From Cyanobium sp. Cruz-8D1 (GTDB lineage: Bacteria > Cyanobacteriota > Cyanobacteriia > PCC-6307 > Cyanobiaceae): a stretch of DNA of 49,126 bases. The stretch is from NCBI RefSeq assembly GCF_024345975.1, contig NZ_JAGQCD010000026.1, positions 1 to 49,126 on the forward strand, in the 5' to 3' direction. Under the pieces are notes generated by a model. The model saw nothing but the letters and a program-made list of their open reading frames with translations. It did not search any database and was not told the origin of the DNA. This document shows positions 8,770 through 16,702 of the stretch, piece after piece. Both the position numbers and the translations under genes were made by a program. How positions within the stretch are numbered: position 1 is the first letter of the stretch; each line of letters starts with the position of its first letter.

Positions 8770-9801
8770 GTGAAGATCGGCATCAACGGCTTCGGACGCA
8801 TCGGACGGCTGGTGTTCCGCGCCCTCTGGGGGCGGCCCGGCATCGAGCTGGTGCACGTCAACGACAGCGGTGGTGACGCCGCCACCGCCGCCCACCTGCT
8901 GGAGTTCGACTCGGTGCATGGTCGCTGGAGCCGGCCAGTGCTGGCCGAGGCCGACGGCGGGGGTTTCACGGTCGAGGGGCGCCGGGTGGGTTGGTCGACG
9001 TTCAGCCATCCGGCCGAGGTGCCCTGGCAGGTGGCGGGGGTGGAGCTGGTGCTCGAGTGCAGCGGCAAGGTCAAGACCCCCGGGACCCTCGCCCCCTACC
9101 TGCAGCAGGCCGGCGTACGGCGGGTGATCGTGGCCTGCCCCGTGAAAGGGGAGCTGGACGGCGTCGAGGTGCCCAACATCGTCTTCGGCATCAACCACGC
9201 CACCTACAGCCCTGAGCGGCATCGGATCCTCACCGCCGCCTCCTGCACCACCAACTGCCTGGCGCCGGTGGTGAAAGTGGTGCAGGAGAGCTTCGGCATC
9301 CGCCATGGCTCGATCACCACCCTGCACAACATCACCAACACCCAGGTGGTGATCGACAGCTTCAAGAGCGATCTGCGCCGGGCCCGCTCCTGCCTGCAGA
9401 GCCTGATTCCCACCACCACGGGCTCGGCCAAGGCCATCGGCCTGATCTTTCCGGAGCTGCAGGGCAAGCTCAACGGCCACGCCGTGCGCGTGCCCCTGCT
9501 CAATGCCTCACTCACCGACGCGGTGTTCGAGCTGGAGCGCCCCGTGACCGTGGAGGAGGTGAATGGCGCCTTCGCCGCGGCGGCGGCAGGCCCCCTGCTG
9601 GGCATCCTCGGCTATGAGGAGCGGCCCCTGGTGTCGGTCGACTATCTCAACGACAGCCGCAGTTCGATCGTGGATGCCCTCTCCACGATGGTGACGGGCG
9701 GCACCCAGCTGAAGGTGTTCGCCTGGTACGACAACGAATGGGGCTATAGCTGCCGGATGGCTGATCTGGCCTGCCATGTGGCCAGCCTGGAGGAGACGTG
9801 A
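8770..9801 (+). CDS. ArsJ-associated glyceraldehyde-3-phosphate dehydrogenase
   Basis: 343 residues from a GTG. It has the NAD site [15 protein letters not shown] at the N-terminus, the catalytic cysteine in [15 protein letters not shown], and the C-terminal [12 protein letters not shown]. In arsenic loci this GAPDH uses arsenate in place of phosphate to make the unstable 1-arseno-3-phosphoglycerate, which ArsJ exports; this is established for the arsJ pair in other bacteria. Here the link is genomic: the stop codon overlaps the arsJ start by one base, and the gene sits in the ars locus rather than with glycolytic or Calvin-cycle genes. It is likely a dedicated detoxification enzyme and not the housekeeping gap1/gap2. 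Confidence 0.9.
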   Translation: MKIGINGFGRIGRLVFRALWGRPGIELVHVNDSGGDAATAAHLLEFDSVHGRWSRPVLAEADGGGFTVEGRRVGWSTFSHPAEVPWQVAGVELVLECSGKVKTPGTLAPYLQQAGVRRVIVACPVKGELDGVEVPNIVFGINHATYSPERHRILTAASCTTNCLAPVVKVVQESFGIRHGSITTLHNITNTQVVIDSFKSDLRRARSCLQSLIPTTTGSAKAIGLIFPELQGKLNGHAVRVPLLNASLTDAVFELERPVTVEEVNGAFAAAAAGPLLGILGYEERPLVSVDYLNDSRSSIVDALSTMVTGGTQLKVFAWYDNEWGYSCRMADLACHVASLEET

Positions 9802-11066
9802 TGCGCACGCTGTCCCCCCTGCAGCAGTACGCCATCATCACCGCCAACAACTGGGCGTTCACGGTGACCGATGGGGCGCTGCGCATGCTCGTGGTGTTCC
9901 ACTTCCTGCAGTTGGGTTACACCACGCTGGAGATCGCCTTCCTGTTCATCTTCTATGAGTTCTTCGGGATTCTCACCAACCTCTACGGCGGCTGGCTGGG
10001 GGCCCGCTTCGGCCTGAAGCTCACCCTCTGGATCGGCACCTTGCTGCAGATCGCGGCCCTGCTCCTGCTGGTGCCGGTGGCCGACACCTGGCCCAAGGCG
10101 TTGTCGGTGGGGTGGGTGATGGGGGCCCAGGCGATCAGCGGTATCGCCAAGGACCTGGAGAAGATGAGCGCCAAGAGCGCCATCCGGGTGGTGGTGCCGG
10201 AAACCCCAGAGGATCAGGCCAGGGGGGAGCAGCAGCTGTTCCGCTGGGTGGCCATCCTTACCGGCGCCAAGAATGGCCTCAAGGGCCTGGGTTTCTTCGT
10301 GGGCGGCCTGCTGCTCTACACGGTGGGGTTCAACAAAGCCGTGATCGTGATGGCGGCCTGGTTGGCGCTGGCTTTTCTGGTGACGCTGCTGTTGCCGCAG
10401 GACATCGGCAGGATGAAGAGCAAGCCGGCCTTCAAGGCGCTGTTCTCCAAGAGCGAGGGCATCAACGTGCTCTCCCTGGCCCGCTTCTTCCTGTTCGGTG
10501 CCCGCGACGTGTGGTTCGTGGTGGCCCTGCCCGTGTTCCTGCAATCCAGCCTGGGCTGGCGCTTCTGGGAGGTGGGCGGCTTCATGGGCCTGTGGGTGAT
10601 CGGCTACGGCATCGTGCAGGGGTCGGCGCCGAGCCTGCGCCAGGCCTGGGGTCAGTCCCGACCGCCAGGGCCCAGCGCCGTGCAGTTCTGGGCCGCCCTG
10701 CTCACCGCCATCCCCGCCCTGATGGCGATCACCCTCTGGCGCGAGGTGGGCAACCCCGGGCTCACGGTGGTGGTGGGACTGGCCGTGTTCGGGGTGGTGT
10801 TCGCCATGAATTCCTCGATCCACAGCTACATGGTGCTGGCGTACACCGATGCCGATGCGGTGAGCCTCAACGTGGGCTTCTACTACATGGCCAACGCCGC
10901 TGGCCGCCTGGTGGGCACCCTGCTTTCGGGCGCCCTGTTCCTGGTCGGCGGGATCCAGGCCTGCCTCTGGGCCTCAGCCCTGTTGGTGGGACTGGCGGCC
11001 CTGGTGAGCCTGAGGCTGCCGCAGCCGCCCCGGCAAGCCCAGAGCCAACCCCTGGCCATCACCTGA
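9801..11066 (+). CDS. arsJ: Organoarsenical efflux MFS transporter ArsJ
   Basis: 421 residues from the ATG that overlaps the GAPDH stop by one base (a GTG three bases earlier is also possible). About twelve membrane segments are readable, with ArsJ-type text ANNWAFTVTDGALRMLVVF, the loop FGILTNLYGGWLGARFGLK and the cytoplasmic signature KDLEKMSAKSAIRVVVPE, then ILTGAKNGLKGLGFFVGG. It exports 1-arseno-3-phosphoglycerate produced by the preceding GAPDH, giving arsenate resistance. Co-translation with GAPDH is expected from the overlap. Confidence 0.92.
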   Translation: MRTLSPLQQYAIITANNWAFTVTDGALRMLVVFHFLQLGYTTLEIAFLFIFYEFFGILTNLYGGWLGARFGLKLTLWIGTLLQIAALLLLVPVADTWPKALSVGWVMGAQAISGIAKDLEKMSAKSAIRVVVPETPEDQARGEQQLFRWVAILTGAKNGLKGLGFFVGGLLLYTVGFNKAVIVMAAWLALAFLVTLLLPQDIGRMKSKPAFKALFSKSEGINVLSLARFFLFGARDVWFVVALPVFLQSSLGWRFWEVGGFMGLWVIGYGIVQGSAPSLRQAWGQSRPPGPSAVQFWAALLTAIPALMAITLWREVGNPGLTVVVGLAVFGVVFAMNSSIHSYMVLAYTDADAVSLNVGFYYMANAAGRLVGTLLSGALFLVGGIQACLWASALLVGLAALVSLRLPQPPRQAQSQPLAIT

Positions 11067-11123
11067 TCAGCTCCGAGGGCACGAATGGTGTCGCCATGCT
11101 GGGGTTCCTCTCCCTTGCCTGCC

Positions 11124-11753
11124 ATGCCATTGAGTACCCCACCCCGCCAGAGGTTGCTGGAGGTGAACGGCGGCTGCTGGGAGGGCCTGTTCGTTCGCCT
11201 GGGCCCCGATGGCCGCGAGATCGAACGGTTCCCCACCCGCCTGCTCGTCACCGACCAGGACGGCAGCATCGAAGCCGCCCTTACCTACCTCAACTCCGGG
11301 CGCACCGTGCCGATGCGCTTCAACGAGCCGCCAGCGGCCATGCAGATCAGCGCCGCCGGCCACTGGAGCCTGGGCATCGATCGGACCGGTCCCTGGCCCT
11401 GGATCGCCGAATTGTGCGTCGCCCATGGCGACCGCCGCCGCCGGATCGTGCTGCGCCATGGCGTCGACGCCCTGGAGAGCCTCACCTACGCCAGGGAATG
11501 GCGGCCGGGCGTCACCGAAGCAGGCCCCGCCACCCCGTTGGTCGCCAGCCTGCAGGCCGTCGAGGCGGACAGCGCAGCGGCCAGCCGCTGGTGCCTGGAC
11601 GAGAACGTCGAGGTGGTGATCGTTCATCCCCCCACCCCGCCGGGGCCCGTGCAGGTCTCGCTCACCTGGCAGGTCGACGCCGATGTTCGCTGTCGGATCG
11701 AACGCCGCTACTCCCCCTACGGCCTGCTGGAGCCCCTTGCTGCGGACCGATGA
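11124..11753 (+). CDS. DUF3598-like cyanobacterial protein
   Basis: About 209 residues from the ATG at 11124 (an ATG at 11085 is also in frame). The text VNGGCWEGLFVRLGPDGREI, AALTYLNSGRTVPMRFNEPP, GHWSLGIDRTGPWPWIAELC and RRRIVLRHG suggests the calycin-like DUF3598 fold, whose relatives are mostly cyanobacterial and uncharacterised. It follows arsJ by 57 nt on the same strand with no terminator between them, so it may be part of the arsenate unit. There is no signal peptide and no cysteine-rich site, so no direct metalloid chemistry can be read. Family assignment is moderate. Confidence 0.6.
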   Translation: MPLSTPPRQRLLEVNGGCWEGLFVRLGPDGREIERFPTRLLVTDQDGSIEAALTYLNSGRTVPMRFNEPPAAMQISAAGHWSLGIDRTGPWPWIAELCVAHGDRRRRIVLRHGVDALESLTYAREWRPGVTEAGPATPLVASLQAVEADSAAASRWCLDENVEVVIVHPPTPPGPVQVSLTWQVDADVRCRIERRYSPYGLLEPLAADR

Positions 11754-11808
11754 CGCGCCGACTAGTCACGTCCGGTCCCAGGTGCCCCCCCACCCCTGTC
11801 AGCGCTGA

Positions 11809-12011
11809 GTCATCCGCCTGCTCCATGCCGCCCTGGTGGTGGTCTGTGGCGCCGGCATCGTCTAGGCCCCGGCCCAGCCCAGAACTCCCTGACCCAGCAG
11901 CTGGGCCAACCGGGCTACGCCGGGCCAATCAGCCTCCGCTACCAGGGCACGCCGCCGGTGTTCGGCTACGGGGTGGAAAAGCGCCGTGGCTGGGGTGACG
12001 ACGACGATTGA
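11809..12011 (+). pseudogene. Decayed small secreted-protein gene
   Basis: A hydrophobic leader (IRLLHAALVVVCGAGIV) is followed by a TAG, then APAQ, a one-base frame change, and a continuing frame AQNSLTQQLGQPGYAGPISL...YQGTPPVFGYGVEKRR...DDDD ending in TGA at 12011. Joined, this reads as a signal peptide plus a short Gly/Pro/Tyr-rich mature chain. The lost start, the stop and the frame change together indicate decay rather than a single sequencing error. I do not recognise a family; it resembles in style the intact small protein at 30134-30313. Confidence 0.4.
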
Positions 12012-12519
12012 GGGCCAATCAGAGCCGGAGCTTCAGCGGCGACCGAGCAGGTCCTCCCAGGTGAGGGGGTGCTGGGATGGGTCATGGAGCGGTGGCCTGG
12101 CCACCAGCAGGCAACTGGGATAGGCAGTGCCCCTGCCGGAGACGGCGGGGGACGAACTGGGACGTGTCGAGGGCGACGGACGCCTGGAAAGGGTGTTCAT
12201 GGGAAAGGACAACAAGGGGATATGGATCTCGCACCGGGAGGCTGCCGTTCCCACGCGGGGAATCGCACACGGCAGCCGTTGCTGGACCTGGTGGACCGTC
12301 CCCAGGAAGCGCGGGGCGGCTCGGTGCTGGCTCCGGCAAAGGCGAACACCAGGTTCGCCGGCTTCTGCCGAAGATAAAAACCATAGCCGGTCTTGGCGCC
12401 GCTTCAGCCGGGCCGGCTCAGAAATCCACCGAAATCAGGCGGTGGCCAAGGGAAAAACCAGGCCTACAGTTGACAAAGGCTCGTAAATCGCTCCACGGCG
12501 ATGACCTGTCGCGCCATTC
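12012..12519. other. Intergenic region without a recognisable gene
   Basis: About 500 bases between a decayed gene and the PilZ gene. Open frames on both strands (for example 12127-12486 plus and 12082-12384 minus) have no motif I recognise. The minus frame ending at 12033 closes with HPLTWEDLLGRR, which reads protein-like, but its upstream text does not. A TTGACA occurs near 12469 without a matching -10 at good spacing. Confidence 0.4.
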
Positions 12520-12858
12520 ATGTCCCAAGACCAACATCCCGAGGGAAAACGAAGCACCCCAAGGCTTCATGTCCCCGTGGGCGTCTCCGTCAGCCTCACC
12601 CTGCCCACAAAGCAGTCGGTGTTCGTCAATCTCCGCGACGTCAGCGAGAAGGGAGCCTGCGTGCTGCGTCAAGGCACTCTTGAGGTCAAGAAGGACGATG
12701 ACGTCATCTTCGAGGCCCGGAATTACGACTCCGGTGCGACGATCAAACTCCGCTGCAAGGTGCGCTGGGTGAGGGCCACTGGATTCTGGACCTACGTGGG
12801 CCTTTCTTTCATCAGTTCGTCGCTGTCGGCGGAATCCCTGACCAGGCTTGTCTGCTGA
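12520..12858 (+). CDS. Single-domain PilZ protein, probable c-di-GMP receptor
   Basis: 112 residues from an ATG. The two c-di-GMP-binding elements are both present: an N-terminal RxxxR (R11-STP-R15) and a DxSxxG (D40-V-S-E-K-G45). The rest (ACVL, then IFEARNYDSGATIKLRCKVRWV and TYVGLSF) is the standard PilZ barrel with its W/R-rich strand. No output domain is attached, so it should act by binding a partner on ligand uptake. Its last 67 bases overlap the end of the convergent pentapeptide-repeat gene. Confidence 0.88.
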   Translation: MSQDQHPEGKRSTPRLHVPVGVSVSLTLPTKQSVFVNLRDVSEKGACVLRQGTLEVKKDDDVIFEARNYDSGATIKLRCKVRWVRATGFWTYVGLSFISSSLSAESLTRLVC

Positions 12859-13568
12859 GCGGGAAGCGGCCCGTCACAGCGTGTCTGGTTCAGTTCAGCC
12901 TCCCGGAAACTGGCCCCATCGACTTTGGCGCCTCGGAGATCCGCCAGGCTCAGCTTGGCGCCCACAAAGCTGGCGGCCCGAAGATCGGCACCACTGAGAT
13001 CGGCGCCGGTGAGATCGGCATGGCTGAAATCAGCCCTGGCCAGATCAGCGCCATGGAGATCGGCTTGGCACAGCACCGTGTTGGCGAAGTTTGCCCCCCG
13101 CCAACGGCTGAATGGAATTCTGAGACCCTCAAGATTGGCCCCCTGCAGATCGAAATCGTCCTGCCAGAGTCCGGCGGCAGAGAGATGTTCCAGAGCCCTC
13201 AAGCGGCCGAGGCTGTTGGACGCCCTTGCCTCGCGCTGGGCGAGCAGGAGTTCGAACATTTCATGGTGCTCCCACTCTTTGCGCTTGCCCGCTTCGAGAA
13301 GGTAAACAATCGCGGCCGTAATAATACTGAACGACTCGACATTGCCGATGCTGATGATGTCCAGAAAGTCGGTGGTCAGGCAATCGGGTTGCGACGAGGG
13401 ATCGTGACAGTTCTCGAAACGGTTGACGGCGGCCAGCAAGCCAAAGGAGAGGGCGGCTGCGATCAGGACCCGGAAACCGAAGGAACGGTCCAGCAGACGG
13501 AAGAAGGGCGAAGCGCGCCGCTGCCGCTGGCGGTCGTGCCAGGTGGAGGTGGGAGGACGCCTGGTCAT
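12792..13568 (-). CDS. Membrane-anchored pentapeptide-repeat protein
   Basis: 258 residues from the ATG at 13568. An arginine-rich N-terminus is followed by a membrane segment (VLIAAALSFGLLAAVNRF), a short loop with two cysteines (ENCHDPSSQPDC), a second hydrophobic segment (SFSIITAAIVYLLEAG), a helical linker and then tandem A(D/N)LxG units from about residue 150 (ADLHGADLARADFSHADLTG), building a right-handed quadrilateral helix. The HAD gene ends 7 nt upstream on the same strand, suggesting one transcript. Its 3' end overlaps the convergent PilZ gene. Function unknown; such helices usually serve as protein-binding scaffolds. Confidence 0.85.
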   Translation of the reverse strand: MTRRPPTSTWHDRQRQRRASPFFRLLDRSFGFRVLIAAALSFGLLAAVNRFENCHDPSSQPDCLTTDFLDIISIGNVESFSIITAAIVYLLEAGKRKEWEHHEMFELLLAQREARASNSLGRLRALEHLSAAGLWQDDFDLQGANLEGLRIPFSRWRGANFANTVLCQADLHGADLARADFSHADLTGADLSGADLRAASFVGAKLSLADLRGAKVDGASFREAELNQTRCDGPLPAQQTSLVRDSADSDELMKERPT

Positions 13569-13575
13569 CGAAGGG

Positions 13576-14541
13576 TCACGGCTTGGCAGGGGAAGCGGGA
13601 AACACCTGGCTCCAGTCACGGCGCAGGCTGACCAGGCTCCAGCCATTCTGCGCTGCCAGCTCCAGCCCCCGATCCAGCCGACCGAAGCGGGAGTTCCTGT
13701 CGTAGGCCACCTCCCGCTCGGAATCATCGTGGTGCAGCAGCAACCCCAGCCGCCGCCCCGGACCGGCGGTGGTCCAGCGAAGCAGTGCCAGGTCGCCATC
13801 GGAATTGCCAAAAGCCGCGATCGGGCGGCGACCGATGGCCCGCTGCACGGCCACCGGTTTGCCGTCACCATCGTTGATGAAGTCGACCACGGGCTCGCGC
13901 CACAGGGTGGGCTGGCCGTTCTCGTCGGCGTAGCGCAACAGCAAGGTCGAGCCGATCACCCGATCCGGGGGAATGCCATAGATCTCTTCGGCGAACAGCC
14001 GCACGAACTCGCCACCACCGCCGGTCACGATCCAGTTGCTGAACTCCCTGGCCCGCAGGTAAGCCAGCAGCTCCAGCATCGGCTGGTACACAAGCCAGGT
14101 GTAGGGCACACCCAGTTGCGGATGGCGGGCGTCGCGCAACCAATCGCGGGCCAGGTCCGCGAACGCCGCAGTGGTCATCCCAGCATGGGTGTGAGCCACC
14201 AACTCCAGCAGGCCCCGCATGCCCTGGCCCAGCAGGGTGTCCATGTCTTCGGCCGCCGCCGCGGCCACCAGCGGATCGCGGGCCAGGTCGCTGCGCTCCG
14301 CCACCAACTGGCGGGCCCGATCCAGGGCAAAGGCCATCTGCGCATACATCGGCTGCTCGGACCAGAGCGTGCCGTCGTTGTCGAACACGGCAATCCGCTC
14401 CTGCGGCGCCACGAAGTCGGGGCTGCCAGGGTCACTGACGCGCTCGACGAAGGCGAGCAGGTTGGTCTTGAGCGCGCCCTCCCGCCAGGAGGGCAAGGGG
14501 TCATGGCCAGCGTCAGCTGTCATGGCAGGCAAGGTGTGCAT
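13576..14541 (-). CDS. HAD-superfamily hydrolase
   Basis: About 321 residues from the ATG at 14541 (an ATG at 14523 is an equally good start). HAD motif I is FDNDGTLWS, motif II sits in WIVTGGGGEF, and motif IV reads AAFGNSDGDLALL. The long helical cap between motifs I and II (YAQMAFALDRARQLVAERSD onwards) is of the phosphoserine-phosphatase-like C1 type. It is probably a cytoplasmic phosphatase of unknown substrate; no signal peptide is seen. It lies downstream of the psbA terminator, so it needs its own promoter, and it leads into the pentapeptide gene. Motif I has Asn at the second position (F-D-N-D-G-T), a variant seen in related bacterial proteins. Confidence 0.82.
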   Translation of the reverse strand: MHTLPAMTADAGHDPLPSWREGALKTNLLAFVERVSDPGSPDFVAPQERIAVFDNDGTLWSEQPMYAQMAFALDRARQLVAERSDLARDPLVAAAAAEDMDTLLGQGMRGLLELVAHTHAGMTTAAFADLARDWLRDARHPQLGVPYTWLVYQPMLELLAYLRAREFSNWIVTGGGGEFVRLFAEEIYGIPPDRVIGSTLLLRYADENGQPTLWREPVVDFINDGDGKPVAVQRAIGRRPIAAFGNSDGDLALLRWTTAGPGRRLGLLLHHDDSEREVAYDRNSRFGRLDRGLELAAQNGWSLVSLRRDWSQVFPASPAKP

Positions 14542-14590
14542 GGCTCGATTCTGCAGCGGCAGCACGTGATGGCTGCGGCGGACAACCATC

Positions 14591-14616
14591 AAAAAACCCC
14601 CTGCCGGAGCAGGGGG
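14591..14616 (-). terminator. Intrinsic terminator of psbA
   Basis: On the minus strand an eight-pair stem CCCCCTGC / GCAGGGGG closes a TCCG loop and is followed by six T residues. It lies 25 nt past the psbA stop codon and separates psbA from the HAD gene. Confidence 0.93.
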
Positions 14617-14640
14617 TCATGGACTCGTGGAAGAGCAAGA

Positions 14641-15720
14641 TCAGCCGATGGCCGGGGCGGTCAGGGCCACAGGGGTGGCGCTGGCAGCCGCCAGGTCGAG
14701 CGGGAAGTTGTGCGCATTGCGCTCGTGCATCACTTCCATGCCGAGGCCGGCACGGTTGAGCACGTCGGCCCAGGTGTTGATCACCCGGCCCTGACCGTCG
14801 AGGATCGACTGGTTGAAGTTGAAACCGTTCAGGTTGAAGGCCATCGTGCTCACGCCCAGGGCGGTGAACCAGATGCCGATCACAGGCCAGGCTGCCAGGA
14901 AGAAGTGCAGGCTGCGGCTGTTGTTGAACGAGGCGTACTGGAAGATCAGGCGACCGAAGTAACCGTGGGCGGCCACGATGTTGTAGGTCTCTTCCTCTTG
15001 GCCGAACTTATAGCCGTAGTTCTGCGACTCGCTCTCGGTGGTTTCACGCACCAGGGAGGAGGTCACCAGCGAACCGTGCATCGCGGAGAACAGGGAGCCA
15101 CCGAACACGCCTGCCACACCAAGCATGTGGAAGGGGTGCATCAGGATGTTGTGCTCAGCCTGGAACACCAGCATGTAGTTGAAGGTGCCGCTGATGCCGA
15201 GGGGCATGCCGTCGGAGAAGGAGCCTTGACCGAAGGGATAGATCAGGAACACGGCGCTGGCAGCCGCCACGGGGGCGGAGTAGGCAACGCAGATCCAGGG
15301 GCGCATGCCGAGGCGGTAGGAAAGCTCCCACTCGCGGCCCATGTAGGCGAAAACGCCGATCAGGAAGTGGAAGACCACCAGCTGGTAAGGACCACCGTTG
15401 TACAGCCACTCATCGAGGCTGGCGGCTTCCCAGATGGGGTAGAAGTGCAGGCCGATGGCGTTGCTCGAAGGAACAACGGCGCCGGAGATGATGTTGTTGC
15501 CGTACATCAGGGAGCCGGCGACGGGCTCACGGATGCCGTCGATGTCGACAGGGGGCGCCGCGATGAAGGCGACGATGAAGCAGATGGTGGCGGCCAGCAG
15601 GGTGGGGATCATCAGCACACCGAACCAACCCACATAGAGGCGGTTGTTGGTGGAGGTGACCCACTCACAGAACTGGTTCCACACCGAAGCGCCGGAGCGC
15701 TGCTGGAGAGTGGCGGTCAT
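14641..15720 (-). CDS. psbA: Photosystem II reaction-centre protein D1, high-light (Glu130) form
   Basis: 359 residues, full length. The ligands of the oxygen-evolving cluster and Tyr-Z environment are in register: Asp170 (GSFSDGMP), Glu189/His190 (VFQAEHN), His332/Glu333, Asp342 and the Ala344 processing site (LDLA), followed by a 15-residue C-terminal extension removed by CtpA. Residue 130 (MGRE) is Glu, the hallmark of the D1:2 or high-light form; low-light D1:1 has Gln. D1 sits in the thylakoid membrane, binds P680, pheophytin and QB, and turns over under strong light. The gene is monocistronic with its own terminator. Confidence 0.99.
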   Translation of the reverse strand: MTATLQQRSGASVWNQFCEWVTSTNNRLYVGWFGVLMIPTLLAATICFIVAFIAAPPVDIDGIREPVAGSLMYGNNIISGAVVPSSNAIGLHFYPIWEAASLDEWLYNGGPYQLVVFHFLIGVFAYMGREWELSYRLGMRPWICVAYSAPVAAASAVFLIYPFGQGSFSDGMPLGISGTFNYMLVFQAEHNILMHPFHMLGVAGVFGGSLFSAMHGSLVTSSLVRETTESESQNYGYKFGQEEETYNIVAAHGYFGRLIFQYASFNNSRSLHFFLAAWPVIGIWFTALGVSTMAFNLNGFNFNQSILDGQGRVINTWADVLNRAGLGMEVMHERNAHNFPLDLAAASATPVALTAPAIG

Positions 15721-15893
15721 GAGTGCGAGAGAAGAGTGCCGTCAGGCGCAAGCGCAGCTGCGCTGGCCGTGGGCGTAAGGAAGAGCGACGAATCGCTTGA
15801 CCAGACTGTAACAGACTGTTGCAGCTTCTGAGTGGCCCTTCATGAAGAAAAGCTGAGCTTCCTTTTTGGCCTGCCCCGCCCTGCCGCTGCTAG
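15721..15893 (-). promoter_or_regulatory. psbA upstream region with repeats and a palindromic 5' leader
   Basis: Upstream of psbA, two direct copies of ACAGTCTG (minus strand) lie about 90-110 nt before the ATG (near 15803-15821), the second in TTACAGTCTGG, which may include a -10-like TTACAG. Closer to the start, AGCGCAGCTGCGCT at 15751-15764 is a perfect 14-base palindrome likely to fall in the 5' untranslated leader. There is no strong Shine-Dalgarno. A minus-strand open frame here (15742-15963) is judged chance. Confidence 0.4.
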
Positions 15894-15929
15894 ATGGTGA
15901 GTTGCACCGGTCATCACGCCCGCCCGCCG

Positions 15930-16292
15930 ATGGTCTCGCGTTCGTCGCTCTCCCCCCAGCCACCGCGTCGTGCCGGCTCCCGCCTGCGCCGGCTGTCCCC
16001 TGCCCTGCTGGTCCTGCCGCTGTTGGCGGCGGGTTGCCAGGCCGTGCCCAATGCCGATAGCCGCCGCATCGATCAGCTTGAGTTGCAGATCCAGCAGCTC
16101 GAGCAGCGGCTGAACAAGGCCAACCTGCGCCCCGACACCGCCGACCCGGCCGGCAAGCCCCCGGCCGGCGTGGTCAAGTCGCTGACCCTGCGCACTGACA
16201 CCGAGGACGACCGGTTGCGGATCTACTGGGCCGACGGCAGCAAGACCGATCTCCCCTGCACCAAGGAACAGACCACCCTCGTTTGCGGCTGA
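15930..16292 (+). CDS. Small predicted lipoprotein with coiled coil
   Basis: About 120 residues from the ATG at 15930 (an ATG at 15894 is also in frame). An arginine-rich start and hydrophobic run end in the lipobox LLAAGC, so the protein is probably lipidated. Next comes a short coiled coil (RIDQLELQIQQLEQRLNKAN), then a Pro-rich linker and a compact C-terminal part with two cysteines (TDLPCTKEQTTLVCG) that may form a disulfide. I do not recognise a family. It is divergent from psbA and 2 nt upstream of another exported protein. Confidence 0.6.
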   Translation: MVSRSSLSPQPPRRAGSRLRRLSPALLVLPLLAAGCQAVPNADSRRIDQLELQIQQLEQRLNKANLRPDTADPAGKPPAGVVKSLTLRTDTEDDRLRIYWADGSKTDLPCTKEQTTLVCG

Positions 16293-16294
16293 CC

Positions 16295-16702
16295 ATGCCC
16301 TCCACCCGTCTGCGACCCCTGTTGGGCTGCCTGGCCCTGCTGCTGGCCACCCCCCTGGCGCCTAACGCCCCCGTCCTCTCCCAGACCACCCAGGAATTGG
16401 CCTTCCAGCGCGGCCGCGCCGTCAACCTGGCCCGCATGCGGGCCGAGGTGATCAACGGCGGTCTCGGTGTCTACCGGCCCGCTGCCTGCATGTACGAACG
16501 CAGTGGCGGCGACTGCCTGGTGCGCTCCGACGCCGAAGGTCACCTGTTCCGCTTCTACGGTGGCGGCCCCGGCTGGGCCCAGCTCGGCCAGCCGCCGACC
16601 GTGGAAAGCGAGATTCTCGTCTCCCCGGATGGTCGCACCGTCGTGAGCGTGCTCTACAACGGCCCGCCCCGGTCGCAGCCCCAGGTTCAGCCTGGACTCT
16701 GA
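16295..16702 (+). CDS. Conserved-looking exported protein
   Basis: 135 residues from an ATG 2 nt after the previous stop, so probably co-transcribed. A signal peptide is clear (LLGCLALLLATPLAPNAPVLSQ). The mature part starts with ELAFQRGRAVNLARMRAEVI, contains a disulfide-sized pair (AACMYERSGGDCLV) and ends in strand text about a display of scores or values (FRFYGGGPGWAQLG). I do not recognise a named domain. The last 16 bases overlap the convergent aspartoacylase gene. Confidence 0.6.
   Translation: MPSTRLRPLLGCLALLLATPLAPNAPVLSQTTQELAFQRGRAVNLARMRAEVINGGLGVYRPAACMYERSGGDCLVRSDAEGHLFRFYGGGPGWAQLGQPPTVESEILVSPDGRTVVSVLYNGPPRSQPQVQPGL

Noticed and set aside
10112..11998. 628-codon open frame on the plus strand overlapping arsJ
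   Set aside because: Arg/Gly/Pro-rich out-of-frame translation of arsJ and the DUF3598-like gene.
13423..15831. 802-codon open frame on the plus strand
   Set aside because: Runs antisense through the HAD gene and psbA; shadow of GC-rich coding sequence.
15742..15963. 73-codon minus-strand frame upstream of psbA
   Set aside because: Covers the psbA promoter and leader and has no recognisable content; better read as regulatory DNA.
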